From assembly GCA_003215415.1 (NCBI GenBank), contig QCKK01000005.1:19491-83490 (forward strand): 64,000 bases of DNA, in the 5' to 3' direction. Made by a program: the position numbers and the translations under genes. A model generated the notes under the pieces. That model saw only the letters and a program-made list of their open reading frames with translations. It searched no databases and was not told the DNA's origin. Below, piece after piece: positions 47,842 to 56,989 of this stretch (position 1 is the stretch's first letter; each line of letters starts with the position of its first letter). The DNA comes from Prochlorococcus sp. AG-409-N21 (GTDB taxonomy: Bacteria > Cyanobacteriota > Cyanobacteriia > PCC-6307 > Cyanobiaceae).

Positions 47842-49509
47842 CTAAATATCTGTAGTAAGTTGCTGAAGAACCAGAGTATATAAATCAGAAACCCTATTAA
47901 TATTTAAGGAGAATTCTAAAGAATCAGGTTCCTCAAGTAAAGTGTCAATACGATTGTCTAAATCAGTACCAATGCAATAACGCTTCAAATAAGAGAAATA
48001 ATCCTCCCAACAAAGTGGTTGGTTGTTGAATAATATATCTTCTTCTAATGGTTGGACTTTCAATTGATTTTCTGAGCTGTCAAAAGAATATAGGGACAAC
48101 GAAATAGGATCAAAATAAAAGCTACCATTAAACCTTAGCCAAAAAGGCTTGCTGGTAGTTATAACCGGATAGCCCTTAAGTAACAACTCAAGTCCAGCAC
48201 CCTTGGAAGAACATACTGTTAAAAATTTCTCTTGACTATTGATTAATTCTCTTGTAGTGACGGTGTGAGGAATAGGCTGGATATTATGTAAATCCATAAA
48301 TCTAAAAAACTCAGTATCTCTAGGATAAGAATGATTTGCCCTAGAAGGTTCTAACATATTTGGATGTTCCTTAAAAAAGATCTGGTAGTTAGAGAGTCCT
48401 TTACAGCAATGTTTAAGGTGCAATGCTGCTTCTACCAAGCAAGACCAATGATAGTAATCTCCTCCAAAGGGATATCGCGCTAACTCAGGTGTATAGTCCA
48501 TAAAAATAATGATTTTAGAAGCTTTAGACATAAAATAATGCTTGGAATGTTCTATAAGATAATTAATATATAAAATTCTGGCTTTTTGTCTGTCATGCAG
48601 TTTAAAGATATTACTTTTTAAGATTCTATGGTCATAGTTGTTAAATATATGAGTAAATCGCTTGCTTGTATTGTGTTTTAATCTAAGTAAAGATGTTATA
48701 TTCTCAGGGGTGACAGATGAATCTAAAGTCGCAATCTTATCCGAGTATAGGGTTGCAGTTTTTGTGATACGATTTTTATATTGCTCTAGAAGATTTAGAT
48801 AACTATAATTACTCTTATTAATATTAGGGTCCTGTGAAGCAACATAATGTGTGGTTGCTGTAGGAGAGAGTATATAAGATTTTGCTTGAGAGAGGCTGTG
48901 CTCAAAGAATTTGCTTTTAAGTGAAAAGTCTGAAATATCAATAATAGACGTGACAGAATCAGATGGTTGACTAACAAAATAAAATTGTCCCTTCATACTT
49001 GTTGACTTCATTGCTAAAAATTTAATACCTCTCTGATGGGCTAAGGCAACAATGGCAACATCAAATGCTGTAGAGGGCCCAAATATAGTTGCAATAATAC
49101 TTGGTGACGAAGTGGTCAAAATATAATGAGCTCGTCGTACAATTGTTCTAACTATAATTTGATAGCTATTCTCACTTAAACCTAAGGAAGAATTTTCACG
49201 ATTATCGAGGAATCGATTAACTTTATAAAATACTTGTTGATATTCATTGCTAGAGAGAGGTGGGATGCGATTGTTTGTTGAATCAAAAGATAAAGAATTA
49301 TCATCGTTGGAAGACAAATCTATTTTTGCCCATAACATATAGGCATCTAGAATAGTAATTTGAGGATATTGTTTAATATAATAACTATTGTTATTGCCAG
49401 GTAGATTTTTGTCCAATGTTATCAAACTACAATCATGATTAATACAAAGTTTATCTATAATGGATTGCGCTAATAAGCTATGTGCATTTAGGAAGATAAA
49501 TTTAGACAT
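47842..49509 (-). CDS. Capsule polysaccharide biosynthesis-like protein (PF05159 type)
   Basis: A 555-residue cytoplasmic protein. The C-terminal third has the KpsC/KpsS-like pattern: an FKEHPN motif, then TVCSSKGAGLELLLKGYPVITT near residues ~430-455, in which a GT-B-like fold binds nucleotide sugar. The N-terminal half (HSLLAQSIIDKLC, FGPSTAFDVAIVALAHQRG) is less typical. Most likely transfers a sugar, possibly Kdo-like, in making an extracellular glycan. ATG at 49509. It is not overlapped with the biosynthetic operon, from which a 580-base gap separates it. Confidence 0.6.
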   Translation of the reverse strand: MSKFIFLNAHSLLAQSIIDKLCINHDCSLITLDKNLPGNNNSYYIKQYPQITILDAYMLWAKIDLSSNDDNSLSFDSTNNRIPPLSSNEYQQVFYKVNRFLDNRENSSLGLSENSYQIIVRTIVRRAHYILTTSSPSIIATIFGPSTAFDVAIVALAHQRGIKFLAMKSTSMKGQFYFVSQPSDSVTSIIDISDFSLKSKFFEHSLSQAKSYILSPTATTHYVASQDPNINKSNYSYLNLLEQYKNRITKTATLYSDKIATLDSSVTPENITSLLRLKHNTSKRFTHIFNNYDHRILKSNIFKLHDRQKARILYINYLIEHSKHYFMSKASKIIIFMDYTPELARYPFGGDYYHWSCLVEAALHLKHCCKGLSNYQIFFKEHPNMLEPSRANHSYPRDTEFFRFMDLHNIQPIPHTVTTRELINSQEKFLTVCSSKGAGLELLLKGYPVITTSKPFWLRFNGSFYFDPISLSLYSFDSSENQLKVQPLEEDILFNNQPLCWEDYFSYLKRYCIGTDLDNRIDTLLEEPDSLEFSLNINRVSDLYTLVLQQLTTDI

Positions 49510-50091
49510 TTTTATGGTTATTTTCCTTTATTATAGTTAATTGAATAATTCATAGCCAACTAGCTAGTACTCCCAAAGTATAAGGTCACCTCAAGTGATA
49601 TCCAGGAAAGCAAACGAATAACTGAGTCCTTGCCTTGAATAAGACAGAATCGAATTGAACGGATGTAAGCTCAAATGTTCTAGTTTCCATGGAAACCCTG
49701 GAATTTAGGTTCATAGCGAAGCACTAAGTCATCTATGCCCAAATGAGCCGAAGAGGCCAATTACTGAACCGTCAACGAATGCAGGAAACTTATCCTATGG
49801 GTTGGGTGATGATGAATTACGGCGTAAGATTCCTCTTCAATTAATCAAGAAATAAAGAAACAATCCATCTTTTTCAGTAAGATGAGAGCTACCGATTGGA
49901 TACCTGCTATAAAAAGAATCAATAATGCCGCACTACAAACGAAATAAATAGGCTTATAAATGACTAAGAAAATCTGCCGTAACATCAATAACAAGTATGA
50001 ATTAACTGGTCCAAATAGAGTAATACTTATGAGAACTTTTAGGAATGTACTTTTCTCTTAGAAGTGCGTAATAAAGAAAATTATTGACAAT
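49510..50091. other. 582-base gap between operon and capsule-like gene
   Basis: No supported gene. One plus-strand frame of 33 codons (49743-49844, MSRRGQLLNRQRMQETYPMG) is present but lacks support. The minus-strand end of the biosynthetic operon (50092) should terminate here; no strong T-tailed hairpin was found. Confidence 0.45.
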
Positions 50092-51030
50092 CTATGGAAT
50101 GACAAAAGAATGCTCATAAATATAATCAAAGGTAGCTACGATTCTCTGAGAAAAAGAAGTGGAACAAGATTTCAAGATATACGTTTCAGTTTTTGCGGGT
50201 TTTCTAATAGAAGATACAACCGAATTTACTATGGAAGAATCGAAAGGGAGATGGATTAGATTCTCATAAATATATGCCAAATTAGAATAGGGATCTTGAC
50301 AGAAATTATCATAGTCAATTAGAGGAACTTCATGAGTTGGATTAGATTTTAAGTACTTTACTATTGGTTCGGTGAAATAAAGAAGTAAATTACATATTCT
50401 ATCTTCAGGTGATAGAGAAAGATTCATTCTAGATTGGAGAACATTTGAGTATAATTTAAAGACAGAGTGTTTAAACATAGATTCTAATATATCAGAAGGA
50501 TTCCTCAAATTCAAAAGGATATTGCCTCTAAAAAATATTGAAAGATTATTAATCATATGAGATCCTCCTCCAGTACGCTCAAAAATGCATTTAGCGCTAG
50601 TAAGTTGAACAATATGTTGACAAAATTGATGAAATATTTCTTCAGCTGAAGATTTATGGATGGAAAGATTAGGAGAATTATGAAACCAATATCTTAGTTC
50701 ATTGAAAAAGCTGATAGGACTATCTGGAGAGAGTAGTGGGATGCAATAAGAAAGCAAAGTTGATGGCTGTTGAGAGCTAGGTAAGAAAAGCACCTCTGAG
50801 TTAGGACTTTTACTCCATAAATCTATAATATAATCCGGTCTTGGACGACTTAGTAGCTCCCAATAATAAGGAGCATCAATATTTAGTATATCAGGAGAGA
50901 GAAAAAGATTTGGTTCGAGTGGTTCAATTAGTTCATTTAGACCAACAATTCTAATATCTGACATTAATACTTTTGCTAATAGCGTAGAGCCTGTTCTTCC
51001 AGGTGAAACTATACTAAAATTGCTAAACAC
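50092..51030 (-). CDS. Sulfotransferase-like last enzyme of the biosynthetic operon
   Basis: A 312-residue protein with a GTG start overlapping the upstream stop by eight bases. The PAPS-binding 5' loop is SPGRTGSTLLAKVL near residues 8-21, and the 3'-phosphate-binding segment NLRNPSDILESMFKH lies at about 180. The LIDYDNFCQDP segment fits an acceptor/dimer region. It could sulfate the operon's product or a carrier; the acceptor is unknown. Confidence 0.7.
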   Translation of the reverse strand: MFSNFSIVSPGRTGSTLLAKVLMSDIRIVGLNELIEPLEPNLFLSPDILNIDAPYYWELLSRPRPDYIIDLWSKSPNSEVLFLPSSQQPSTLLSYCIPLLSPDSPISFFNELRYWFHNSPNLSIHKSSAEEIFHQFCQHIVQLTSAKCIFERTGGGSHMINNLSIFFRGNILLNLRNPSDILESMFKHSVFKLYSNVLQSRMNLSLSPEDRICNLLLYFTEPIVKYLKSNPTHEVPLIDYDNFCQDPYSNLAYIYENLIHLPFDSSIVNSVVSSIRKPAKTETYILKSCSTSFSQRIVATFDYIYEHSFVIP

Positions 51031-52051
51031 TAATCAAAGCCTCTTTAAATCTAAGTAATGATTCTTCGTTATGCTGTCTATGACAAACAATCCTAATAGT
51101 ACCAGCTTCTAATTCAGCAATACGTATTCCAAATGAAGCAAAGTGCTTAATTAAGAAATCATTTCCCTGAGGAGCTTTAAATAAAATGATATTAGAATGA
51201 TTAGGTTTGACAATATCCTGAAACCCATGCTCCTTAAGTATTAGATAAAGCTCATTGGCGATATGAACAGAGTGAGTAACGGATTCCTTACCTCGAGAAA
51301 GAGCATTAAGACACATCGCAGCAATAACTCCGCTTTGCCTTACTGTGCCACCGATAAGCTTACGTATTTGACGTGCTTTACTGATATCCTCCTTAGTGCC
51401 TGCAATAATTGATCCCATAGGTGCGCCAATAGTTTTAGAAAAACAGCATGAGATAGTTGTACAAGAACCACCTATTTCAACAGGATCATAGATCCCTAGG
51501 AAAATTGGATTTAGAATTCTCGCTCCATCTATATGAAGATTCAATCCAACATCACAACATCTAGTAAATAATTTTTTTAAGTAACGCTGACCTAGCAATA
51601 AGCCACCACTTCCAATATGTGGATCCTCAATAACAACAGACGAAGGTTTGGCCCTTTGTCCAAAGAAGGAATTATTGACTTGATCCCAAAAAGGATCTTC
51701 TAATGAAATCATGCCGGAACTTGTATTAACAGGCTCTAATCTCAATCCACCAAAAGATGAAACACTTGATGATTCCCATAAATAAAGGTCACTTTGATTA
51801 CCAGTAATCACAGAGGATGCAAAAGAACTTATTAAATTAATAGCTATCAAATTAGATGCGGTTCCAGACAGTACAAAACAAGCATCTTCTTTATTAAATA
51901 ATGATGCTATATATGATTCAAGCTGATTGGTAGCTTCATCTTCCTCATATCCTAAATCACCAAATGTAATTTTCTGCAAGGAGGCAATCATTTCTGCATC
52001 CGGTACAGTAACTGTATCACTAATAAAATCCAGTTGAGGAGGATATCTCAT
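51023..52051 (-). CDS. Threonine-aldolase-like PLP enzyme with altered active site
   Basis: Fold-I PLP enzyme of 342 residues, related to low-specificity L-threonine aldolases: ISDTVTVPDAEM, LSGTASNLIAI, HIDGARILN and the Schiff-base lysine K206 in CCFSKTIGAPMGS. His145 (E. coli H126 equivalent) is present in EDPHIGSGG. But the stacking His (H83 in E. coli LtaE, in AHNYLFEAGG) is replaced by Asp88 (QSDLYLWESSS). The ATG overlaps the kinase stop (ATGA). Probably cleaves or forms a beta-hydroxy amino acid; activity may differ from threonine aldolase. Confidence 0.75.
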   Translation of the reverse strand: MRYPPQLDFISDTVTVPDAEMIASLQKITFGDLGYEEDEATNQLESYIASLFNKEDACFVLSGTASNLIAINLISSFASSVITGNQSDLYLWESSSVSSFGGLRLEPVNTSSGMISLEDPFWDQVNNSFFGQRAKPSSVVIEDPHIGSGGLLLGQRYLKKLFTRCCDVGLNLHIDGARILNPIFLGIYDPVEIGGSCTTISCCFSKTIGAPMGSIIAGTKEDISKARQIRKLIGGTVRQSGVIAAMCLNALSRGKESVTHSVHIANELYLILKEHGFQDIVKPNHSNIILFKAPQGNDFLIKHFASFGIRIAELEAGTIRIVCHRQHNEESLLRFKEALISV

Positions 52052-52986
52052 ATCATATAAATTGAGAGTGGGAGGGAAGATATCGATGCAGCATATCCAT
52101 TAAATGTTTTGGAGAGATTAGTTAAACCTTTTTTAGTGATTAATAATCCTGTCATCACACCTGAATGAGATCCGGTGATCCCAATTCCTGGTATTTTACT
52201 GAGTTCAGTAAAAATTGATGGAATTGCATGAGGTAAATATAAATCGTTTGCTTTGAAGGATCGTGTGGCCAAGTCAGCAATATACTCATCGGTACAAGTA
52301 TAATTAAAATTATCTGAACAAATAAATTCAATGTCGTCTTTAAATAGGGAACTGTTATCTGGATGCTGAACATCATCTGATACAACCTTTTTCTTATTAT
52401 TATAAGGGTCATAACCAAGGATAATGTAAGGAGGCATTCGATCAATTATATGAAGTACAGAGCGTGCTACACTATTATATAAAACCATCTTATTTAAATA
52501 TAGGGGATCGCTAGAACCCTCAGAAATAGATAATATATGCCGTAAATCAAGTTCATAAAATGGAATGCTATTAATTTTGTAAAAAAGTACTGTTGAGGCA
52601 ATAATGTCGGCAGTACTACTGCCCAAGCCTTTGCCAAAATATAAATATGAGTTACTATTATAACTATAATCCTTTTCGATACCAGTCATTTCCCTTAAGA
52701 GAGATAGAACTCTTCGGACTAGACTTCCTGAATTATCATCAATTAAAGCGCTATCACCCTGTCTAAAGTACATCATCTCAGCCGAAATACAAGAGGGGCC
52801 GTGAGGCAAAGACAATAGATAATCTCTTAAAGATGGATTCGAGGATGATAATTGGGGTGAAATACTAAAGATATTGTGCAGGGCAGAATCAATATCTCCT
52901 CTTAATACATTTGAAATAACTATATTTCCGGTACTGCATTTAAATTGAAGAAATTCTCCAAAGTGCATAGGAATATCTACTTTCAT
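52048..52986 (-). CDS. GHMP kinase related to L-threonine kinase (PduX-like)
   Basis: A 312-residue GHMP-family kinase. The ATP-binding loop is GKGLGSSTADIIAS near residues 117-130, followed by a SEGSSDPLYLN substrate-loop segment, similar to the GKGxxSSTAD and EP-TD motifs of PduX. The C-terminal GIGITGSHSGVMTG is the third GHMP motif. PduX makes O-phospho-L-threonine; here phosphorylation of threonine, serine or a related hydroxy-amino acid would activate it for the PLP enzymes next door. The chain overlaps the threonine-aldolase-like gene by four bases. Confidence 0.75.
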   Translation of the reverse strand: MKVDIPMHFGEFLQFKCSTGNIVISNVLRGDIDSALHNIFSISPQLSSSNPSLRDYLLSLPHGPSCISAEMMYFRQGDSALIDDNSGSLVRRVLSLLREMTGIEKDYSYNSNSYLYFGKGLGSSTADIIASTVLFYKINSIPFYELDLRHILSISEGSSDPLYLNKMVLYNSVARSVLHIIDRMPPYIILGYDPYNNKKKVVSDDVQHPDNSSLFKDDIEFICSDNFNYTCTDEYIADLATRSFKANDLYLPHAIPSIFTELSKIPGIGITGSHSGVMTGLLITKKGLTNLSKTFNGYAASISSLPLSIYMI

Positions 52987-52987
52987 G

Positions 52988-54016
52988 TTAATGTTTCATA
53001 GCTGTAACAGGAAAGACAAATAATTGTTCAGAGGATGTTCTAATTAAATCAATTGAGTTTAGCAAACCATTTGTCACGAAGCATCCGTTAGTTGAATGCC
53101 ATCTTGAATTAATATGATTTAAAAAGTACCGATCAGATACTTGATAAAAATCAACAATTTGTGGTAGATATTTTAAATTATTATAAATATAATTTACATC
53201 AGTTGGACTTGCAACCGAAAGTGGTGCTACTTCCGAAGAACTTGAGTTAATTGTGGGATTAAAAGTCATTTGCTTGAAAATCGTATCCTTCGTTGGTGAG
53301 ATGCCTATAATTTTATTAATCAAATCACGAGAAGATTTAGTAGATAAATACTTCCACCAATAAATAAAGGAGCTAAATATATTTCCATCACCAATGGGTA
53401 TAATAATTTGAAGTTTAGTATTGGTAAATTGATATCTTGTAAAAAAAGAATCCCAGAAGGTTGCTTTAGCTACCCTTGTCAATGAATTAATGCCAGTGTT
53501 GCGACAATATGTACCAGATGACTTACAATAGTCAGTACATTTAGTTAGCGCTTTACTATAGTCACTAGAACTCGAATCTATAATTGCTTGATATTTAATT
53601 AATTGATCTAGGTAATAGCTATCTACAGACTTGGATAAGTAGACATGACATGAAAGACCTAAAACATTAGCCCAATAAGCTGTTGATAATCCAGCATTAC
53701 CACAGCTAGCAACAGCTATCGATTTATGGCCATATTTCTTTGCATAATACAAACACAACAAGCTAGCTCGATCCTTAATAGATGATGTGCCTAAGTTGTG
53801 CGAGCTTAATGAAATTAAATTTGGGCTCTCAAAATTTATATTTAAATATGTGAAAGGGTTTATCGAATAATTGACCTGGTAATAATGAGCGGGATCAAGC
53901 AAAACTTGTTGATCGTAAGTAAGCTCCATCAATTGAGAACATGTATCACAAAGGTCAATTCCTATAGAAGAAATAGACTTATTGGTATTACAGTTTAAAC
54001 ACTTAGTTAATATCAT
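52988..54016 (-). CDS. Threonine-synthase-like PLP enzyme with zinc ribbon
   Basis: Fold-II PLP enzyme of 342 residues. It begins with a CxxC zinc ribbon (KCLNCNTNKS and DLCDTCSQ), as many threonine synthases do. The Schiff-base lysine is in TSSIKDRAS, the cofactor loop in ASCGNAGLSTAYW, and a PIGDGNIFSSF glycine loop binds the PLP phosphate. Phosphorylated hydroxy amino acid as substrate would fit with the GHMP kinase immediately downstream; product is unknown. ATG at 54016, three bases from the asparagine-synthetase stop. Confidence 0.78.
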   Translation of the reverse strand: MILTKCLNCNTNKSISSIGIDLCDTCSQLMELTYDQQVLLDPAHYYQVNYSINPFTYLNINFESPNLISLSSHNLGTSSIKDRASLLCLYYAKKYGHKSIAVASCGNAGLSTAYWANVLGLSCHVYLSKSVDSYYLDQLIKYQAIIDSSSSDYSKALTKCTDYCKSSGTYCRNTGINSLTRVAKATFWDSFFTRYQFTNTKLQIIIPIGDGNIFSSFIYWWKYLSTKSSRDLINKIIGISPTKDTIFKQMTFNPTINSSSSEVAPLSVASPTDVNYIYNNLKYLPQIVDFYQVSDRYFLNHINSRWHSTNGCFVTNGLLNSIDLIRTSSEQLFVFPVTAMKH

Positions 54017-54019
54017 TAA

Positions 54020-55708
54020 TTAGCTAATTCCCCTTCTCAAATGACTAGCTGAAGGGGCAAGGCCTTTATTCAAAGCTTTATCACTTGTCCAACTAATATC
54101 TGAAGCTCGACAGTTGCCTGGCCATCTAACAGGAACCAGGGATTTTTTACTATTATTAAAAATAGTTTGAAAGATCTTTGTATATATCATGGCCTCAGGA
54201 TCATCAGCTCCTTCCTGTACTAGATGAGAAAAGGATTTCGTTAGTGCTGATTGAAATTCAGATGTAAAAGTCTCTGAATAGCCTTCACATTGAGCTGCCT
54301 TAGCCCTATTGAGTATCTCAGGCGGAATATCATTTTTATATGAAATTCTCAATATCCATTTTTCAATTGAAAAGGGTTCTATAGATTTTAAAAGTGAATT
54401 ATTATAGTATGAATTATATATCATTTTATATTCAGAGGGTATCTCAAGCGCTGCCTTTACACATTCGGGGTCCAAAAAAGGGACCCTTGCTTCTAGAGAA
54501 TGAGCCATTGACATCTTGTCAACTCTAAGAAGATTTGCATGTGAAAGGCCTTTAATGATTCGAACGATCTCATTATGGTGCTGTAGAGAGTTTGGGCAAT
54601 CGTGAAAATATAAGTATCCACCAAATAATTCGTCGCTTCCTTCTCCGGTTAATACTACTTTGTAGTTGTCTGAAGCCTTTTTAGCTAAAAAATAATTAGT
54701 TATTGATGATCTAATTACTTCTGGCTCATCTGATTCCAAATGATAGATAACAGTTGGCAGGACCTTAATAGCATCTGCAATACTAAAATCTACACGATTG
54801 AGTTTCCAATTAAATCTTTCTGCAACTTTTTGTGCACAATAATAATCTAGCGAGTTTTCTCTGCCAACACAAAAGGCTTCTTTAATACCTACAACATCTC
54901 CATTCTGGGTTAGTTCATTTATTACAGATGACAATACTGCTGAATCAAGTCCTCCACTTAGGAAGAGACATATTGGAACATCTGATTGAAACCTCATTCT
55001 AACTGAATCGCGAAAAGCATCCTTAAAAGGTTTCATCATTAAATCAATATCTGTATTTGTAATAGAGGTGATATTATTAACGAATTGGCTGGAAGGAGGG
55101 CAGAAGCTATATTGGCGTGAATAAGAGAATTCCTTGATATCTAGATCTCTATTTATGATTTTAACTGTACCATTTTCAAAGGGCGAATGTATCGAATTTA
55201 GAGATAAGGCCTTGGCTTCACTAGCTATTTCTATATATTCATCTGTTTTACAAAAGTAAAGTGGTTTAATTCCAACATGGTCTCTAGCGGCTATAAATCT
55301 ATTCCTTTTGCGGTCATACAATATAAAAGCATACATGCCTCTGATATGTCGATGCATTTCCTCCTCACCATAGAGTAGATAAGCAGCAATTAAAGCCTCA
55401 CAATCAGAATTAGATTTTTTATTAAACAAACCACTTTCTGATGCTTTATCTAGAATATTTTTACTGTTATAAATTTCGGCATTAGCTAATAAAATATAAT
55501 CGTTATGTTCACTATAAATAGGTTGGCCTCCACCTTCTAGATCATTAATAGACAACCTAGTGTGGCCTAATATAGCCTTATTATTCTCTACAACCAGATT
55601 GATATCATCAGGTCCTCTATGATTAATGCTTTTAACTCTTGGCAGGGATTCAAAAGAGGTTATCTCTTCAATTTTATGGAGTGATATCAATCCGTAAATA
55701 CCACACAT
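54020..55708 (-). CDS. asnB: Glutamine-hydrolysing asparagine synthetase (AsnB type)
   Basis: A 562-residue two-domain enzyme. The N-terminal glutaminase starts MCGIYGLISL with the catalytic Cys2 and conserved LSINDLEGGGQPI and ANAEIYN segments. The synthetase domain has the PP-loop SGGLDSAVLSS near residue 250 and the ATP-binding GEGSDELFGGYLYF region. It may simply make asparagine, but similar enzymes in natural-product clusters amidate or cyclise other carboxylates, which fits its place between ATP-grasp and PLP genes. It is separated by 80 bases from the ATP-grasp stop. Confidence 0.88.
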   Translation of the reverse strand: MCGIYGLISLHKIEEITSFESLPRVKSINHRGPDDINLVVENNKAILGHTRLSINDLEGGGQPIYSEHNDYILLANAEIYNSKNILDKASESGLFNKKSNSDCEALIAAYLLYGEEEMHRHIRGMYAFILYDRKRNRFIAARDHVGIKPLYFCKTDEYIEIASEAKALSLNSIHSPFENGTVKIINRDLDIKEFSYSRQYSFCPPSSQFVNNITSITNTDIDLMMKPFKDAFRDSVRMRFQSDVPICLFLSGGLDSAVLSSVINELTQNGDVVGIKEAFCVGRENSLDYYCAQKVAERFNWKLNRVDFSIADAIKVLPTVIYHLESDEPEVIRSSITNYFLAKKASDNYKVVLTGEGSDELFGGYLYFHDCPNSLQHHNEIVRIIKGLSHANLLRVDKMSMAHSLEARVPFLDPECVKAALEIPSEYKMIYNSYYNNSLLKSIEPFSIEKWILRISYKNDIPPEILNRAKAAQCEGYSETFTSEFQSALTKSFSHLVQEGADDPEAMIYTKIFQTIFNNSKKSLVPVRWPGNCRASDISWTSDKALNKGLAPSASHLRRGIS

Positions 55709-55789
55709 AGATGATAGTCATAATATTTTTATATATAATAACATATGAAATGCTATTTTTCTGAATGGAAATGAGGCGAGACCTTTCGA

Positions 55790-56989
55790 TTAGTCATCTA
55801 TATCATTATTAAGAAATCGATTAATAATTTCATGAATTGGCCCTGTGGACTCTGACTCCAAACTGAAACTACTGTAACGGCCTCTAAAGTCCTTTGATGA
55901 TTGATCATATCCTGGATTTTTTCTGTGCATATAGACGCTAATATTATTTGAGAGACAATACTGCAAAATATCGTTGTCTTCTTTTTGATTCCTACTACAA
56001 ACTATATGTCTAGGAATAGCATTCTTAATTAAGGAATCAACCTTCTCTATATACGTATTGGTTAACTGATTACCCAAGGACAGATCTATAACTAATCTAC
56101 AAAACTCATCGGCATCATTCATTAAGCAAAAAGGTAAAAGATTGCCACAGGGTCTAGGATTTACTTCTATCAAATAAATTTGATCATCCTTATCTATTTT
56201 ATATTCTATATGGAGTATTAGTGGAGCTTCAAATTTAAGTTGCTTAATTAGTACTTTATAAATTTTTTCGGCTATGGACTTTTGGTAATAAGAATCATCA
56301 GATAGGTGGGCAATCTCCATCCTGCTAGGTAGTGGGGATAAGTATTTTCTAAATGTTCCGAGGGATAAAAATAATTTATTATTGATTATAAGAAGTTCAA
56401 GAGAATATTCTGCTCCAGAAATAAACTGCTCGCAAGTATATTCTGGAATAAGCTTTTGATTGTTATCACAGAAGTTGTTTAGTTCCAATCGATTTTCAAT
56501 GTAGTTAATATCCTTAGAGCCAGTGCCAAATATTGGCTTTATAATTACTGGGTAACAAATAGAATCTATAGTCTCCTTGGAAAATGTATATACTTGAGGA
56601 GAAAAGGAATGTACATGATTTCTAAATAGTTTTTTGTCTCTAAAAATATTAATTACTGCTTGATTTCTAAAGATAACATTCTTACGGATAATCAATTTAA
56701 ATGCATTAAGAATGATCGAAATACCAGCGTCTGAAGTTGAGCAAAGAATTAATTGGTCAACATCATCTAGATTATTAATTGAATGAGAAAGATCATGAAT
56801 ATTCGTATATATAATTGTCTTTAAAGTTCCAGAGGTTATTGAGGATTTTAGTGAAGCATATTTTGATGTATCTTTAGTAGCCAGAATGCTATTATAGCCA
56901 TTACTAATACAATAGTTAATGAGATACTCCCCAAATCCTGTAGTGTTAGATTCTACAAAACACAAAGTAGAATTAATACTAGCAATCAT
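55790..56989 (-). CDS. ATP-grasp ligase
   Basis: About 399 residues from ATG 56989 (an upstream TTG at 57010 is not preferred). The N-terminus has the CFVESNTTGFGEYL motif that I associate with ATP-grasp proteins fused or paired with argininosuccinate-lyase-like enzymes. Core motifs are YPVIIKPIFGTGS (ATP-lysine), EYSLELL and the metal-binding EVNPRPCGN. Such ligases join a carboxylate to an amine through an acyl-phosphate. It overlaps the cysteine-synthase-like gene by 11 bases. Substrates are unknown. Confidence 0.82.
   Translation of the reverse strand: MIASINSTLCFVESNTTGFGEYLINYCISNGYNSILATKDTSKYASLKSSITSGTLKTIIYTNIHDLSHSINNLDDVDQLILCSTSDAGISIILNAFKLIIRKNVIFRNQAVINIFRDKKLFRNHVHSFSPQVYTFSKETIDSICYPVIIKPIFGTGSKDINYIENRLELNNFCDNNQKLIPEYTCEQFISGAEYSLELLIINNKLFLSLGTFRKYLSPLPSRMEIAHLSDDSYYQKSIAEKIYKVLIKQLKFEAPLILHIEYKIDKDDQIYLIEVNPRPCGNLLPFCLMNDADEFCRLVIDLSLGNQLTNTYIEKVDSLIKNAIPRHIVCSRNQKEDNDILQYCLSNNISVYMHRKNPGYDQSSKDFRGRYSSFSLESESTGPIHEIINRFLNNDIDD

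Noticed and set aside
49743..49844. 33-codon plus-strand frame
   Set aside because: Too short, without a ribosome-binding site or known relatives.
52048..52986. GHMP kinase as a cobamide-pathway PduX
   Set aside because: No cobD or other cobamide genes nearby, and the operon partners are amino-acid PLP enzymes.
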